This document shows positions 9,045 to 17,250 of a stretch of 64,000 nucleotides of DNA, one piece after another (the first letter of the stretch is position 1; the number at the start of each line of letters is the position of its first letter). The notes below the pieces were generated by a model. That model worked only from the letters and a program-made list of their open reading frames with translations, made no database searches and was not told the origin of the DNA. The stretch is from JAHEEL01 sp963700375 (lineage in GTDB: Bacteria; Actinomycetota; Acidimicrobiia; Spongiisociales; UBA5794): positions 496,001 to 560,000 of the forward strand of contig CAVOXF010000006.1 in assembly GCA_963700375.1 (NCBI GenBank), written 5' to 3'. A program made the position numbers and the translations under genes.

Positions 9045-9718
9045 CGGTCGGCCCTACGGACGACAAGCGCGACAGCCAATAGCCCGACGGCCTCGAAGGC
9101 GAGGCCTATCCCGAGGATGAACACACCGATCGTCCCGTGGGCCATGAAGCTCGGCCCTCGCCCCGTTGCGAGCAGCAATGCCGCAAACGCGACCGGGGCC
9201 GTTCCGATCACGATCGCCGACATGCGGGCCTGGGCCGTGGCCGCCTTGCGCTCCCTCGCCAACTCGGCGGATGCTGATGCCCTGTCGGCCAGGCCGGCGA
9301 AGGTACCGGCAACCTGTGCCCCCGACCAGTCGCTCAGCCGGAATGCCGCTGCGGCGAGCCGACCGTTCTCGGGGAACTCACCCTCGACGGCGTCGGCGAC
9401 TTCACGCATCGGAGCCCCCGCCTCGGCAAGCCGTACCGCGCGATCGAGCGCGAGGCCCGGTACACGATCGACCGCCTCCCCGAGGGCCGCACGCAGGGAG
9501 GCTCCCGCTTTCAGTTCGGCCGAGAGCGCGCGGAAGTAGGTCGCTTCGTCGTCGGCGGCGATTCGCGAGCGTCGTCGCCTGCCAGCGGCGACGACCGCCC
9601 AGACCGCTGCTCCCGCGAGCACCAATCGAGGTTCGATCGCCGCCACAACCGCAAGAAGCAACACCGCCGGGTGGATGCCGAACACAAGGCCGCCGGCGAC
9701 GAGGACCGCGATCAGCAT
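9041..9718 (-). CDS. tadB: TadB-like secretion platform membrane protein
   Basis: A 225-residue protein from the ATG at 9718. Two N-terminal helices are followed by a cytoplasmic T2SSF domain (YFRALSAELKAGASLRAALG, then FRLSDWSGAQVAGTFAGLAD) and two C-terminal helices. Longer upstream readings in the same frame overlap tadA and are artefacts. The start lies 7 nt inside the tadA end, consistent with translational coupling. Confidence 0.85.
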   Translation of the reverse strand: MLIAVLVAGGLVFGIHPAVLLLAVVAAIEPRLVLAGAAVWAVVAAGRRRRSRIAADDEATYFRALSAELKAGASLRAALGEAVDRVPGLALDRAVRLAEAGAPMREVADAVEGEFPENGRLAAAAFRLSDWSGAQVAGTFAGLADRASASAELARERKAATAQARMSAIVIGTAPVAFAALLLATGRGPSFMAHGTIGVFILGIGLAFEAVGLLAVALVVRRADR

Positions 9719-10785
9719 GCGTACACCTCTTCGACGCCATCGGGAGCGACGCTGCAGATCGACACTACGACGCGGGCCTCGGGTCGGCGAGCGACGAACA
9801 CGACGAGGTCGACCGCTGACCGGATTTGTCGGCGCAGGGTCTCGGCAGATACGCCCGAGTCCGCGGTGGCGGCAAGGCTTTCGAGCCTCCACAGCGCCTC
9901 TTCGGGTCCGTTTGCGTGAATCGTCGACATCGAGCCGTCGTGGCCTGTGCTCATGGCCTGGATCATGTCGAGGGCTTCCGGTCCCCTGACTTCTCCGACC
10001 ACGATTCGGTCGGGGCGCAGGCGAAGCGCATGCCGGAGCAACGCTCTCAGCCTGATCTCCCCGGCACCTTCGGCGTTGGGCGGGCGCGCTTCGAGACGCA
10101 CGACGTGGCCTTCGAGCTTGAGTTCGGCGGCGTCCTCGACCGTCACCGTGCGTTCGGACGGATCGATCTCTTTCGAGAGGACGTTCAGCAGGGTTGTCTT
10201 CCCGGCACCGGTGCCTCCGGCAACCAGCAGATTCATCCGGTTCGCGACGGCGGTTCGCAGCAGATCGGCGCCGTCCGCGGAGATGCCGCCGCACGCCACG
10301 AGGGCACCGAGGTCGGTCACCGTTTCCGAGAACCGCCGGACAGCGACCACCGGCCCGTCAACGGAGGCCGGTGGAATCACGGCGTGAAGCCGCGAACCGT
10401 CGGGCAAGCGTGCATCAACCGCGGGGCTGGCGCGGTCGATCCGGAGCCCGAGCGGAGCGATGACGCGTTCGACCGCAGCAACGACGGCCCTGCTATCGAC
10501 GAACGTGACGTCGGTGAGTTCCAGGCGGCCGCGTCGCTCGACCCAGACCTCGCCCGGGCCGTTTACGAGGACGTCGGTCACATCCGGATCGCGCAGCAAA
10601 TGCTCGACCGGTCCCAGACCGGCGAGGGCGTCCACGGCATCGGCGATCTCGTCGGCCGTCGCGAGCGGCGCCACCTCTGAGACGATGGCGGTCGCGGCAG
10701 CCGCGAGAGCGGCGCGCTCGAGTGGCACATCGGACTCGAGGAGGCTCCGGACGATCCGGTCGGTTACACCCATGAGTGGCTCCAT
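9712..10785 (-). CDS. tadA: TadA/CpaF pilus-assembly ATPase
   Basis: A secretion ATPase of 357 residues starting at the ATG at 10785; a second ATG at 10773 is possible. The Walker A GGTGAGKTT lies at about residues 190-198. Further motifs are the Asp box TVTVEDAAEL, Walker B-like RPDRIVVGEVRGPEALDM and the His box STGHDGSMSTIHAN. It powers Flp pilus assembly in the cytoplasm. Its start overlaps the upstream ssd-like gene by about 22 nt. Confidence 0.93.
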   Translation of the reverse strand: MEPLMGVTDRIVRSLLESDVPLERAALAAAATAIVSEVAPLATADEIADAVDALAGLGPVEHLLRDPDVTDVLVNGPGEVWVERRGRLELTDVTFVDSRAVVAAVERVIAPLGLRIDRASPAVDARLPDGSRLHAVIPPASVDGPVVAVRRFSETVTDLGALVACGGISADGADLLRTAVANRMNLLVAGGTGAGKTTLLNVLSKEIDPSERTVTVEDAAELKLEGHVVRLEARPPNAEGAGEIRLRALLRHALRLRPDRIVVGEVRGPEALDMIQAMSTGHDGSMSTIHANGPEEALWRLESLAATADSGVSAETLRRQIRSAVDLVVFVARRPEARVVVSICSVAPDGVEEVYAC

Positions 10786-11309
10786 ACCTTCCGCCACGCG
10801 CGGATCCAGCGATCGTGCGGATGAGGGGCGCGGCCGACGAGAAGGGCTCCGATCGTGCCAGACGCCGGGCGGGGCAGCACCACACCTTCGGCAGGAACCC
10901 GAACACGCCATGCTGAGCGCTGATAGATCGCCGGACCCGGAAATCGCCTCAACAGCCGCCCCGGGGCGAGCGGTACCACGGGAATGGCGCTCCCGTCTCC
11001 GACGTGATCCGAGGGCAGCCGAAACACCACCGCGGGCCACCCGTCGACGAGCGCCCGAAGGACATCTTCTGCGTCGTGGGGTTCGACACCGCCGTTGCGC
11101 ACAATCGCCACGCCCCGGTGCTGCGGTGTGAGGTCGGCCTTCGTTGGGCCGTCTCCGACAAGACCGGCGAGTGTCACCTCGCCGGGATACTGCGGGCCAT
11201 GAGGGTCGAGATCGACGACCAGCGCCGTACCGGCGGCCGCGCCGAGAGCGAGCGGTGCGACGGCGCCGAGAACCTCGTCCTCCGGCGACCAGATGGCAAG
11301 CACCGGCAT
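10764..11309 (-). CDS. Ssd/CpaE-like MinD-family protein with degenerate P-loop
   Basis: A 181-residue protein from the ATG at 11309. Position (first gene of the tad operon) and the pattern LAIWSPEDEVLG, ALVVDLDPHGPQYPG and LLRRFPGPAIYQRSAW fit the septum-site/CpaE-like ATPases of actinobacterial tad loci. The expected KGGxGKT Walker A is replaced by SPEDEVLG without the lysine pair, and the usual N-terminal receiver-like region is absent. It is probably a non-hydrolysing localisation factor. Confidence 0.6.
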   Translation of the reverse strand: MPVLAIWSPEDEVLGAVAPLALGAAAGTALVVDLDPHGPQYPGEVTLAGLVGDGPTKADLTPQHRGVAIVRNGGVEPHDAEDVLRALVDGWPAVVFRLPSDHVGDGSAIPVVPLAPGRLLRRFPGPAIYQRSAWRVRVPAEGVVLPRPASGTIGALLVGRAPHPHDRWIRAWRKVWSHSWV

Positions 11310-11421
11310 TCCCAACTCCAGGTGACAACTTCGGGCACCGTATGCCGCCAGCGCAAGGTGTTTCAAGGCCTTCGATTGCCGGTCACGTTGCCCCCGCGTT
11401 CTGCCGATACACTCGATCTTG

Positions 11422-12204
11422 ATGCAACAGGCAGCCTTCTTCGATCTCGACAAGACGGTAATCGCGAAGTCTTCGACGCTTGCGTTCGGAAAGCCGCTCT
11501 ACAAAGCGGGGTTCCTCGGGCGCAAGGCCCTCGCGCGCATGGGGCTCGCCCAGGTGTTCTACCTGCTCTTCGGGGCCGACGAAGACCAGCTCGCCAGGGC
11601 CCGCGACGAGCTGCTCCACCTCATTGCCGGTTGGCAGCGGGACGAGATCGAACAGCTCGTCCGCGAGACCCTCGCCGATGTGGCCGAACCCCTTGTGTAC
11701 GCCGAGGCGTTGTTCCTCATCGACGAGCACGCGAGGCGGGGGCGCCGCGTCATCATCATCTCGGCAAGCCCGGAGGAGATCGTCCGGCCCATCTCTGAGT
11801 ACCTCGGAGTGAACGAGGTCATCGCGACCAAGGTCAAGACGGACAGCCAGGGGCGGTATCTGCCGGAAGTCGACGTGTATGCGATGGGACCCGGCAAGGC
11901 CGACGCCATGCGGGAACTGGCCAGAACCTCCGATATCGACCTCGAGGGCTCGTTTGCATACTCCGACTCCATCACGGACCTTCCGATGCTCGAGGCGGTC
12001 GGCAATCCCGTTGTGGTGAATCCCGAAAAGGACCTGCGAGCCATCGCCGAGGAACGGGAATGGCCGATGCTCGAGTTCCAGCGACCGGTCAGCGTCGGTC
12101 CCACCATCCCGCGACCGTCGCCGCTCACCGGCGCCGCCGTCGCCCTGTCGGCCGCTGCCCTCGTGGCAGCCGTCGCTCTGCTCAAGCGCCGTTCGCGCTC
12201 CTAG
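11422..12204 (+). CDS. HAD-IB family phosphatase (SerB-like) with C-terminal membrane helix
   Basis: A 260-residue HAD hydrolase. Motif I is AAFFDLDKTVIAKSS, motif II IIISASPEE, and the motif III/IV region ends FAYSDSITDLPMLEAVG. A C-terminal helix (AALVAAVALLKRR) suggests membrane anchoring. The family includes phosphoserine and lysophosphatidate phosphatases. It is divergent from the tad operon with a 112-bp shared promoter gap, the arrangement I recall for Rv3660c/Rv3661. Its TAG shares bases with the stop of the convergent next gene. Confidence 0.88.
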   Translation: MQQAAFFDLDKTVIAKSSTLAFGKPLYKAGFLGRKALARMGLAQVFYLLFGADEDQLARARDELLHLIAGWQRDEIEQLVRETLADVAEPLVYAEALFLIDEHARRGRRVIIISASPEEIVRPISEYLGVNEVIATKVKTDSQGRYLPEVDVYAMGPGKADAMRELARTSDIDLEGSFAYSDSITDLPMLEAVGNPVVVNPEKDLRAIAEEREWPMLEFQRPVSVGPTIPRPSPLTGAAVALSAAALVAAVALLKRRSRS

Positions 12205-12728
12205 GTGTCTTCGTCGGTTTGAGCTGCGTCCGGCACGTGGTCGGGGTCGTCGGAACGTCTGTCGACCGACCCGGAGAGCACCCACCAGATCAGCAGGCCG
12301 AGCGCGGCGACTCCCGCCGCGATCCCCCCGAGCAGCCACCAGTCGGGGCCGGGTTCCGGTGCGGGTGGAACCGTGGGGCGGGTCGGCGAGACCACCGCAG
12401 GATCGACGCCGAGCTCGGTGAGCGTCGAGAGTTCGGAGATATCGCTGGAACCGTCGGGTTTGATGGCCTCGAATGCAACCTGCACATCTTCGCGTCCGGA
12501 GAGGCGAAAGATGCCGACCCACCGACCGTCGCCCTGGTCGATGAGCGCGACCGGCGGCAGTTCTCCGGCAAACGCGACCGTCCGTGCCAGGACCGCGGAC
12601 CGACCACTGTCGACAGCGACCGAGACCTCGATCGTCATTCCCGCATCGACCTCGAGAGCGCGCGCCTCGGCCTCCCCGAACGGGGCAGTGAGCACAACGG
12701 ACAGCAAGACGGCAAGGAGCATCGGCAT
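12201..12728 (-). CDS. Hypothetical exported protein with C-terminal membrane anchor
   Basis: A 175-residue protein that I do not recognise. It has a signal peptide (MPMLLAVLLSVVLTAPFGEA), an extracytoplasmic beta-rich domain of about 95 residues without cysteines, a Pro-rich spacer (PTRPTVPPAPEPGP), a transmembrane helix and an acidic cytoplasmic tail. The layout recalls CopC/YcnI-type surface proteins, but no metal-binding signature is evident. It converges on the HAD gene and is divergent from leuC. Confidence 0.65.
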   Translation of the reverse strand: MPMLLAVLLSVVLTAPFGEAEARALEVDAGMTIEVSVAVDSGRSAVLARTVAFAGELPPVALIDQGDGRWVGIFRLSGREDVQVAFEAIKPDGSSDISELSTLTELGVDPAVVSPTRPTVPPAPEPGPDWWLLGGIAAGVAALGLLIWWVLSGSVDRRSDDPDHVPDAAQTDEDT

Positions 12729-12860
12729 CGGGATGAGCGTACCGGGGTCGGCTCCCGAGACGACGGCTATGGGACGCGCCGGCTTTCCCCTTGGCTTGGT
12801 GCCGACAGATCGAGGTGGGCGTCCGTCAGCATCGCTGCCCTCCCTAATCTGCGCCGAACC

Positions 12861-14267
12861 ATGAACACCCCGCGTACCCTCTATGAGAAGATCTGGGACG
12901 ACCATGTCGTGCGGACCGAGGACGACGGCACCGATCTCCTCTTCGTCGACCTCCACCTGGTCCATGAAGTCACGTCCCCGCAGGCCTTCGAAGCTCTCGA
13001 GATGTCCGGCCGCCCGGTGCATCGGCCCGACCTCACCCTCGCCACCATCGACCACGGTGTCCCGACCGCAGATCGCAGGCTCGGCATCCTCGATCCATTG
13101 TCCAAGAAGCAGATCGACACGCTGATCGCCAACTGCGAACACGCCGGCGTGACGCTGTTCGACATCAACGATCCCCGTTCCGGCATCGTCCATGTCATCG
13201 GCCCGGAACAAGGCCTCACCCAACCCGGCGCAACCATCGTCTGCGGTGACTCGCATACCGCGACCCATGGGGCTTTCGGCGCCCTCGCGTTCGGGATCGG
13301 CACCTCCGAAGTCGAGCATGTACTGGCAACCCAGACGCTGCCGCAGCGGAAGCCGAAGTCGATGTCGATCACCGTCGAAGGCGACCTCGGTCCGGGCGTC
13401 ACGCCCAAGGACGTCATCCTCGGCATCATCGCCCGCATCGGGTTCAACGGCGGCGGCGGACACGTCATCGAATACCGCGGGTCGGTGTTCGAGAACATGT
13501 CAATGGAAGGGCGGATGACCGTCTGCAACATGTCCATCGAAGCCGGCGCTCGTGCGGGCCTGGTCGCACCGGACGAGACCACGTTTGCCTACCTGAAGGG
13601 CCGTCCGTACGCGCCGTCCGGCGCCGAATGGGACGAGGCGCTCGCCTACTGGCGGACGCTCTCGTCAGACCCGGGAGCGCGGTTCGATACCGAGGTCATC
13701 ATCGACGCTGCCGACCTCACGCCGTACGTCTCGTGGGGTACGAACCCGTCGCAGACCGTCCCCGTCGGAGCGATGGTCCCCGACCCGGAATCGTTCGATG
13801 ATCCACTCGACCGGGATGCCGCCGAACGCGCCCTCGCCTACATGGACCTCGAAGCCGGGACACCAATTACGGCGATCGACATCGACGTCGTGTTCCTCGG
13901 TTCGTGCACCAACGCCAGGATCGAAGACCTTCGCGCTGCGTCCGCCGTCGTGGTGGGGAAGCAGGTTGCCGAAGGTGTTCGAGCGATGGTCGTCCCCGGG
14001 TCCGGCCTCGTGAAGCTCCAGGCAGAGGAGGAAGGTCTCGACCGGATCTTCATCGATGCCGGGTTCGAGTGGCGGGACGCCGGATGCTCGATGTGCCTCG
14101 CCATGAATCCGGACGTTCTTCAGCCGGGAGAGCGTTGCGCCTCGACATCGAACCGCAACTTCGAAGGTCGCCAGGGCCGCGACGGCCGAACGCACCTCGT
14201 CAGCCCTGCTATGGCAGCGGCGGCGGCGATCGAAGGCCATTTCGTCGATATCCGGGAGTGGTCCTGA
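12861..14267 (+). CDS. leuC: 3-isopropylmalate dehydratase large subunit
   Basis: A 468-residue aconitase-family enzyme that isomerises 2- to 3-isopropylmalate in leucine synthesis. The 4Fe-4S ligand motifs are present: GSCTNARIEDL and DAGCSMCLAMNPD. VCGDSHTATHGAFGALAFGI is the typical active-site block. The ATG at 12861 gives the standard length. The stop overlaps the leuD start (TGATG), so the subunits are coupled. Confidence 0.97.
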   Translation: MNTPRTLYEKIWDDHVVRTEDDGTDLLFVDLHLVHEVTSPQAFEALEMSGRPVHRPDLTLATIDHGVPTADRRLGILDPLSKKQIDTLIANCEHAGVTLFDINDPRSGIVHVIGPEQGLTQPGATIVCGDSHTATHGAFGALAFGIGTSEVEHVLATQTLPQRKPKSMSITVEGDLGPGVTPKDVILGIIARIGFNGGGGHVIEYRGSVFENMSMEGRMTVCNMSIEAGARAGLVAPDETTFAYLKGRPYAPSGAEWDEALAYWRTLSSDPGARFDTEVIIDAADLTPYVSWGTNPSQTVPVGAMVPDPESFDDPLDRDAAERALAYMDLEAGTPITAIDIDVVFLGSCTNARIEDLRAASAVVVGKQVAEGVRAMVVPGSGLVKLQAEEEGLDRIFIDAGFEWRDAGCSMCLAMNPDVLQPGERCASTSNRNFEGRQGRDGRTHLVSPAMAAAAAIEGHFVDIREWS

Positions 14268-14866
14268 TGCAGCCCGTCACCGTCATCACCGGCCAGATGG
14301 CCCCGCTCCCGCGGGCCAACGTCGATACCGACCAGATCATCCCCAAGCAGTTCCTCAAGCGGGTCGAACGATCCGGATTCGGCCCTTTCCTCTTCTGGGA
14401 TTGGGCGCAGGATGCCGAAGGCGAACTGGATCCGAACTTCATTCTCAACCGCCCGGAATACCGTGGCGCCGTCGTGCTGGTCTCGGGTCCGAACTTCGGT
14501 TCGGGTTCGTCACGCGAACATGCGCCGTGGGCGCTCGAAGACCGCGGGTTTCGGGCGATCATCGCCCCGTCCTTCGCCGACATCTTTCGCGGGAACTCCT
14601 ACAACGTGGGACTACTCCCCGTCGCCCTCACTGACGGCGAGGTGGCTGATCTCACCGCTCTCGCCGAGAATCCGGCGAACGACATCACGATCGACCTACC
14701 TGCCCAGACCGTTGCGAGCGGCGATTTCCGTGCGACGTTCGAGATCGATCCATCGATCAAGCACCGCCTCCTCAATGGGCTCGATCACATCGCGCTGACC
14801 CTCGAACACGCCGGCGAGATCGAGAGCTTCGAAGCATCGCGGCCGGACTGGAAGCCGAAGCTGTGA
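14267..14866 (+). CDS. leuD: 3-isopropylmalate dehydratase small subunit
   Basis: A 199-residue swivel subunit. NVDTDQIIPKQFLKRVERSG and GPNFGSGSSREHAPWAL (substrate-specificity loop) are diagnostic, and the length is normal. It forms the heterodimer with LeuC encoded immediately upstream, overlapping by one base. Confidence 0.97.
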   Translation: MQPVTVITGQMAPLPRANVDTDQIIPKQFLKRVERSGFGPFLFWDWAQDAEGELDPNFILNRPEYRGAVVLVSGPNFGSGSSREHAPWALEDRGFRAIIAPSFADIFRGNSYNVGLLPVALTDGEVADLTALAENPANDITIDLPAQTVASGDFRATFEIDPSIKHRLLNGLDHIALTLEHAGEIESFEASRPDWKPKL

Positions 14867-14927
14867 CCTCTCCGAAGCGCCGGGTGTCGCCTACCTGGTG
14901 CTCGGAGCGAACTGGCGTGTGTCCCCG

Positions 14928-15290
14928 ATGAGCAAACCAACCCGTCAGGAGCAGGCCCAGGCGATCCTGCAGCGGAAGGCCAGGAAGATGGCCTCGGCGG
15001 TGCTGGGTCGCCGTGCCACAACCGCCGCGGATTTCGCCGAGGCCTTCAACCTCGAACAAGTCGACATCGTCTCCGAAATACCGAATCGCGAGACGCTGCT
15101 GGCACTCGGCCTCAGCCGCGTCGGGCCGCGCGACGGTCTCTATATCCTCGAGGATGAGCACGGCTTTCGCGTGTACCTTCAGGAACGCGGCATACCGATG
15201 CGCGAGCAATCAGGTCTCTCGTTCGACGACGCCCGGGACAAGGTCATCGAGGAGTTGGTGCTGCTGAACGGCATCCCGTTCAGCTTCTGA
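14928..15290 (+). CDS. Hypothetical protein downstream of leuD
   Basis: About 120 residues from the ATG at 14928; an in-frame upstream start at 14898 is possible. It is soluble and charged, with a basic helical N-terminus (RQEQAQAILQRKARKMASAV) and a C-terminal region GLYILEDEHGFRVYLQERG. No signal peptide, membrane segment or metal motif is seen and I do not recognise the family. It is co-oriented with leuCD (61-bp gap) and overlaps the 3' end of the convergent MOSC gene by 11 bp. Confidence 0.65.
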   Translation: MSKPTRQEQAQAILQRKARKMASAVLGRRATTAADFAEAFNLEQVDIVSEIPNRETLLALGLSRVGPRDGLYILEDEHGFRVYLQERGIPMREQSGLSFDDARDKVIEELVLLNGIPFSF

Positions 15291-15849
15291 GAACCTCGTC
15301 ACCGACGCTGATCTCGACGGGGCGATCGAGGTGATCAACGGACAGGATGAACCCGCGGGTGCCGGTCGACAGGAATGACAGGTGGTCGGCGATGTCTTCA
15401 CGCTCGAGCAGTTCATCGGATCCGAGCAGGAACGAGGTGAATCCGGCGCAGGCGATCGCAGGCTTCGGGGTGCGCAGGAAGGTTTCGCTCCCGTCGCTGC
15501 GGCGAACCACGACACCATCGATGATCTCGCTCGCGGTGATCGCCGGCCCTTCGACGATGATGTTCTCGCCTGCAATGCCAAGTGGTACGGAATCAAATCG
15601 TTCAGACATCGCGGCGTAGTGGCCCGTGAAGCCGATCGACAGGGCCCGGTTGCCTCCGCCCTTGGCCCTCGGATGTGCCCGGTGATGCGTGTCGACGACC
15701 CACCCGGTGCCGTCCCAGCCGAGCATGCCGTCGGCATTGATCGCAGCCCGGTCAACCGACACGAGGGGATCGGGGACGTACGCGCCGTCCCGCTTGAGGG
15801 GTTCGGCATGGACCTGCAGTCGCACGATCCGGCCGATTGCCTCGCTCAT
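15280..15849 (-). CDS. MOSC-domain-like protein
   Basis: About 189 residues from the ATG at 15849 (MSEAIGRIVRLQVHAEPLKR); an in-frame start at 15882 would add 11 residues. The opening GRIVRLQV strand, the LGIAGENIIVEG motif and the later beta-rich segments match small stand-alone MOSC proteins, thought to handle sulfur or molybdenum-cofactor-linked substrates. The usual MOSC cysteine is not obvious: C145 sits in AIACAGF. It is the last gene of a minus-strand group that starts with hutH. Confidence 0.65.
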   Translation of the reverse strand: MSEAIGRIVRLQVHAEPLKRDGAYVPDPLVSVDRAAINADGMLGWDGTGWVVDTHHRAHPRAKGGGNRALSIGFTGHYAAMSERFDSVPLGIAGENIIVEGPAITASEIIDGVVVRRSDGSETFLRTPKPAIACAGFTSFLLGSDELLEREDIADHLSFLSTGTRGFILSVDHLDRPVEISVGDEVLRS

Positions 15850-15878
15850 CGTCGTGTGGTTGGAGTCGACAACATGGA

Positions 15879-16559
15879 TCACACGCTACCCCCCCGTCGT
15901 GCGGTGCGCCCCCAAGTTCTGCCCGGCGTCCCCGGACCTCGCTGGCGACGTTGCGACGATGGCGTAGCGCCCATCGGAGACCGGTCGCCCCCAGAGTGAG
16001 CGTCGTCCGACGAGGGATGATGGTCGACCACGCGGAACAAGGGGGCAAGGAGGCTTCCGAGATCGCGTGCCCCGATCCCAGCGTCGCCCCAAGGTCCCTC
16101 CACGGCAATCAGCCGCCCTCCATCGTTGAGAAGGCGTGACCACCGGCGACGCGCATACGCGGGCTCCGGCAGAACCGAGATGATGTGACGCGCTACCACG
16201 ACATCGAAGGTGCCGGGGTCGAGGCCGGGAGCGGAGGTATCACCGACCTCGAACCGGATCGACGTACCGGCAGCGCGGGACTTGTGACGGGCTCGCTCGA
16301 TCATGGCGGGAGACACATCGACGCCGACGACCCGGTGTTCGGACTCCGCCGGCAGGAGGGGCGCCGGTCCGGTCCCACAGCCGAGATCTGCGACGGCCAG
16401 GGACCCTCCTGGCGGCCCGTCCGAGAATCGGGTCGACCAGGCCAGGCGGGCGTCACCGTCCGTCAAGCCGTGGTCTGGCTCGTCGTCGAACGACGCCGAT
16501 TGACCGTTCCAATAGGCCACGACGGGATCTTCAGAAGTCACGCCGTGGGAGAGTGGCAC
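15879..16559 (-). CDS. SAM-dependent class I methyltransferase, C-terminus possibly frameshifted
   Basis: A Rossmann methyltransferase with motif I VADLGCGTGPAPLLPAE, motif II VVGVDVSPAMIERAR and the post-II strand FDVVVARHIISVLPEPA. The substrate is unknown. After about residue 178 the annotated frame becomes Arg/Gly-rich and atypical, whereas the +1 frame continues as GRPVSDGRYAIVATSPAR, the usual last strand of such enzymes, and stops at 15886. A base change in the C run at 15988-15992 would join them. The start is the GTG at 16559, with the GTG at 16541 as alternative. Confidence 0.75.
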   Translation of the reverse strand: MPLSHGVTSEDPVVAYWNGQSASFDDEPDHGLTDGDARLAWSTRFSDGPPGGSLAVADLGCGTGPAPLLPAESEHRVVGVDVSPAMIERARHKSRAAGTSIRFEVGDTSAPGLDPGTFDVVVARHIISVLPEPAYARRRWSRLLNDGGRLIAVEGPWGDAGIGARDLGSLLAPLFRVVDHHPSSDDAHSGGDRSPMGATPSSQRRQRGPGTPGRTWGRTARRGGSV

Positions 16560-16595
16560 AACGCCACGGCGAAGACCGAGGGGCTCGATGCTCCG

Positions 16596-17148
16596 CTAGA
16601 GGAGGTCGCTTGTCTCGACCACCTGGGAGTTGTAGAACGTGGCGAGGTACTCGATCGCCTCGGTCTGAACGTCGTCGTACCGGTCGCCTGCCATCGGGGC
16701 GAACATGCAGGTCGCATCGGACACCACGGCGACTTCGATTCCGCGAAGGAATGCGTCGTAGGTCGTATGCCGGCAGCAGCAGTTCGTGTGCTGACCGACG
16801 ATCACCATCTTTCCGATGTTGTGCACCCGGCACGTCGCATCGAGGTCGGTCTCGGTGAACGCCGAGTAGAACCGCTTCGGGACGACGAGGTCGTCCCCCT
16901 GCGGCGACAGCCCTGGAACGACTTCCGCGCCGACGGATCCGGCCAGCGCATGCTCGCCGAACACCTCAAACTCGACATCGCCCGGTTTGTGGGCGTCGTT
17001 GGCGTAGACGACCACCCAGTCGTCACGGCCACGGGCGGCATCGGCAAGTTGACCGATCGGGATCGATGATCGGAACCGCCGCGGAGTTCGCGAGGGTTCC
17101 ATCGACGAAGTCGTTCAGCATGTCGAGGACAACGAGGGCGGTCTTCAT
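16596..17148 (-). pseudogene. Isochorismatase-family cysteine hydrolase interrupted by a frameshift
   Basis: The gene starts at the ATG at 17148 with GGGAG 7 nt upstream and reads MKTALVVLDMLNDFVDGTLA, containing the catalytic Asp of the family. Within 17040-17075 the frame is lost and stops soon after. The +1 frame resumes as PIGQLADAARGRDDWVVVYA and continues through the catalytic Lys (VVPKRFYSAF) and Cys (GQHTNCCCRHTTYDAF) to 16596. Deleting one base from the G run at 17059-17061 restores a full hydrolase of about 183 residues, resembling nicotinamidases. It may be a real mutation or an assembly error. Confidence 0.8.
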
Positions 17149-17250
17149 GGTGCTACTCCCTGGAGGTTGGATCGGCATTGTAGGTCGGCCCGCCGTTCCT
17201 ACCCGGCGGGTCGTTCGCCGAGTGCGCCGGCCACCCTCCTCATGTCGAAG

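Noticed and set aside
9719..10294. Upstream extension of the tadB frame
   Set aside because: It overlaps tadA in another frame and is Arg-rich; the ATG at 9718 gives a normal TadB length.
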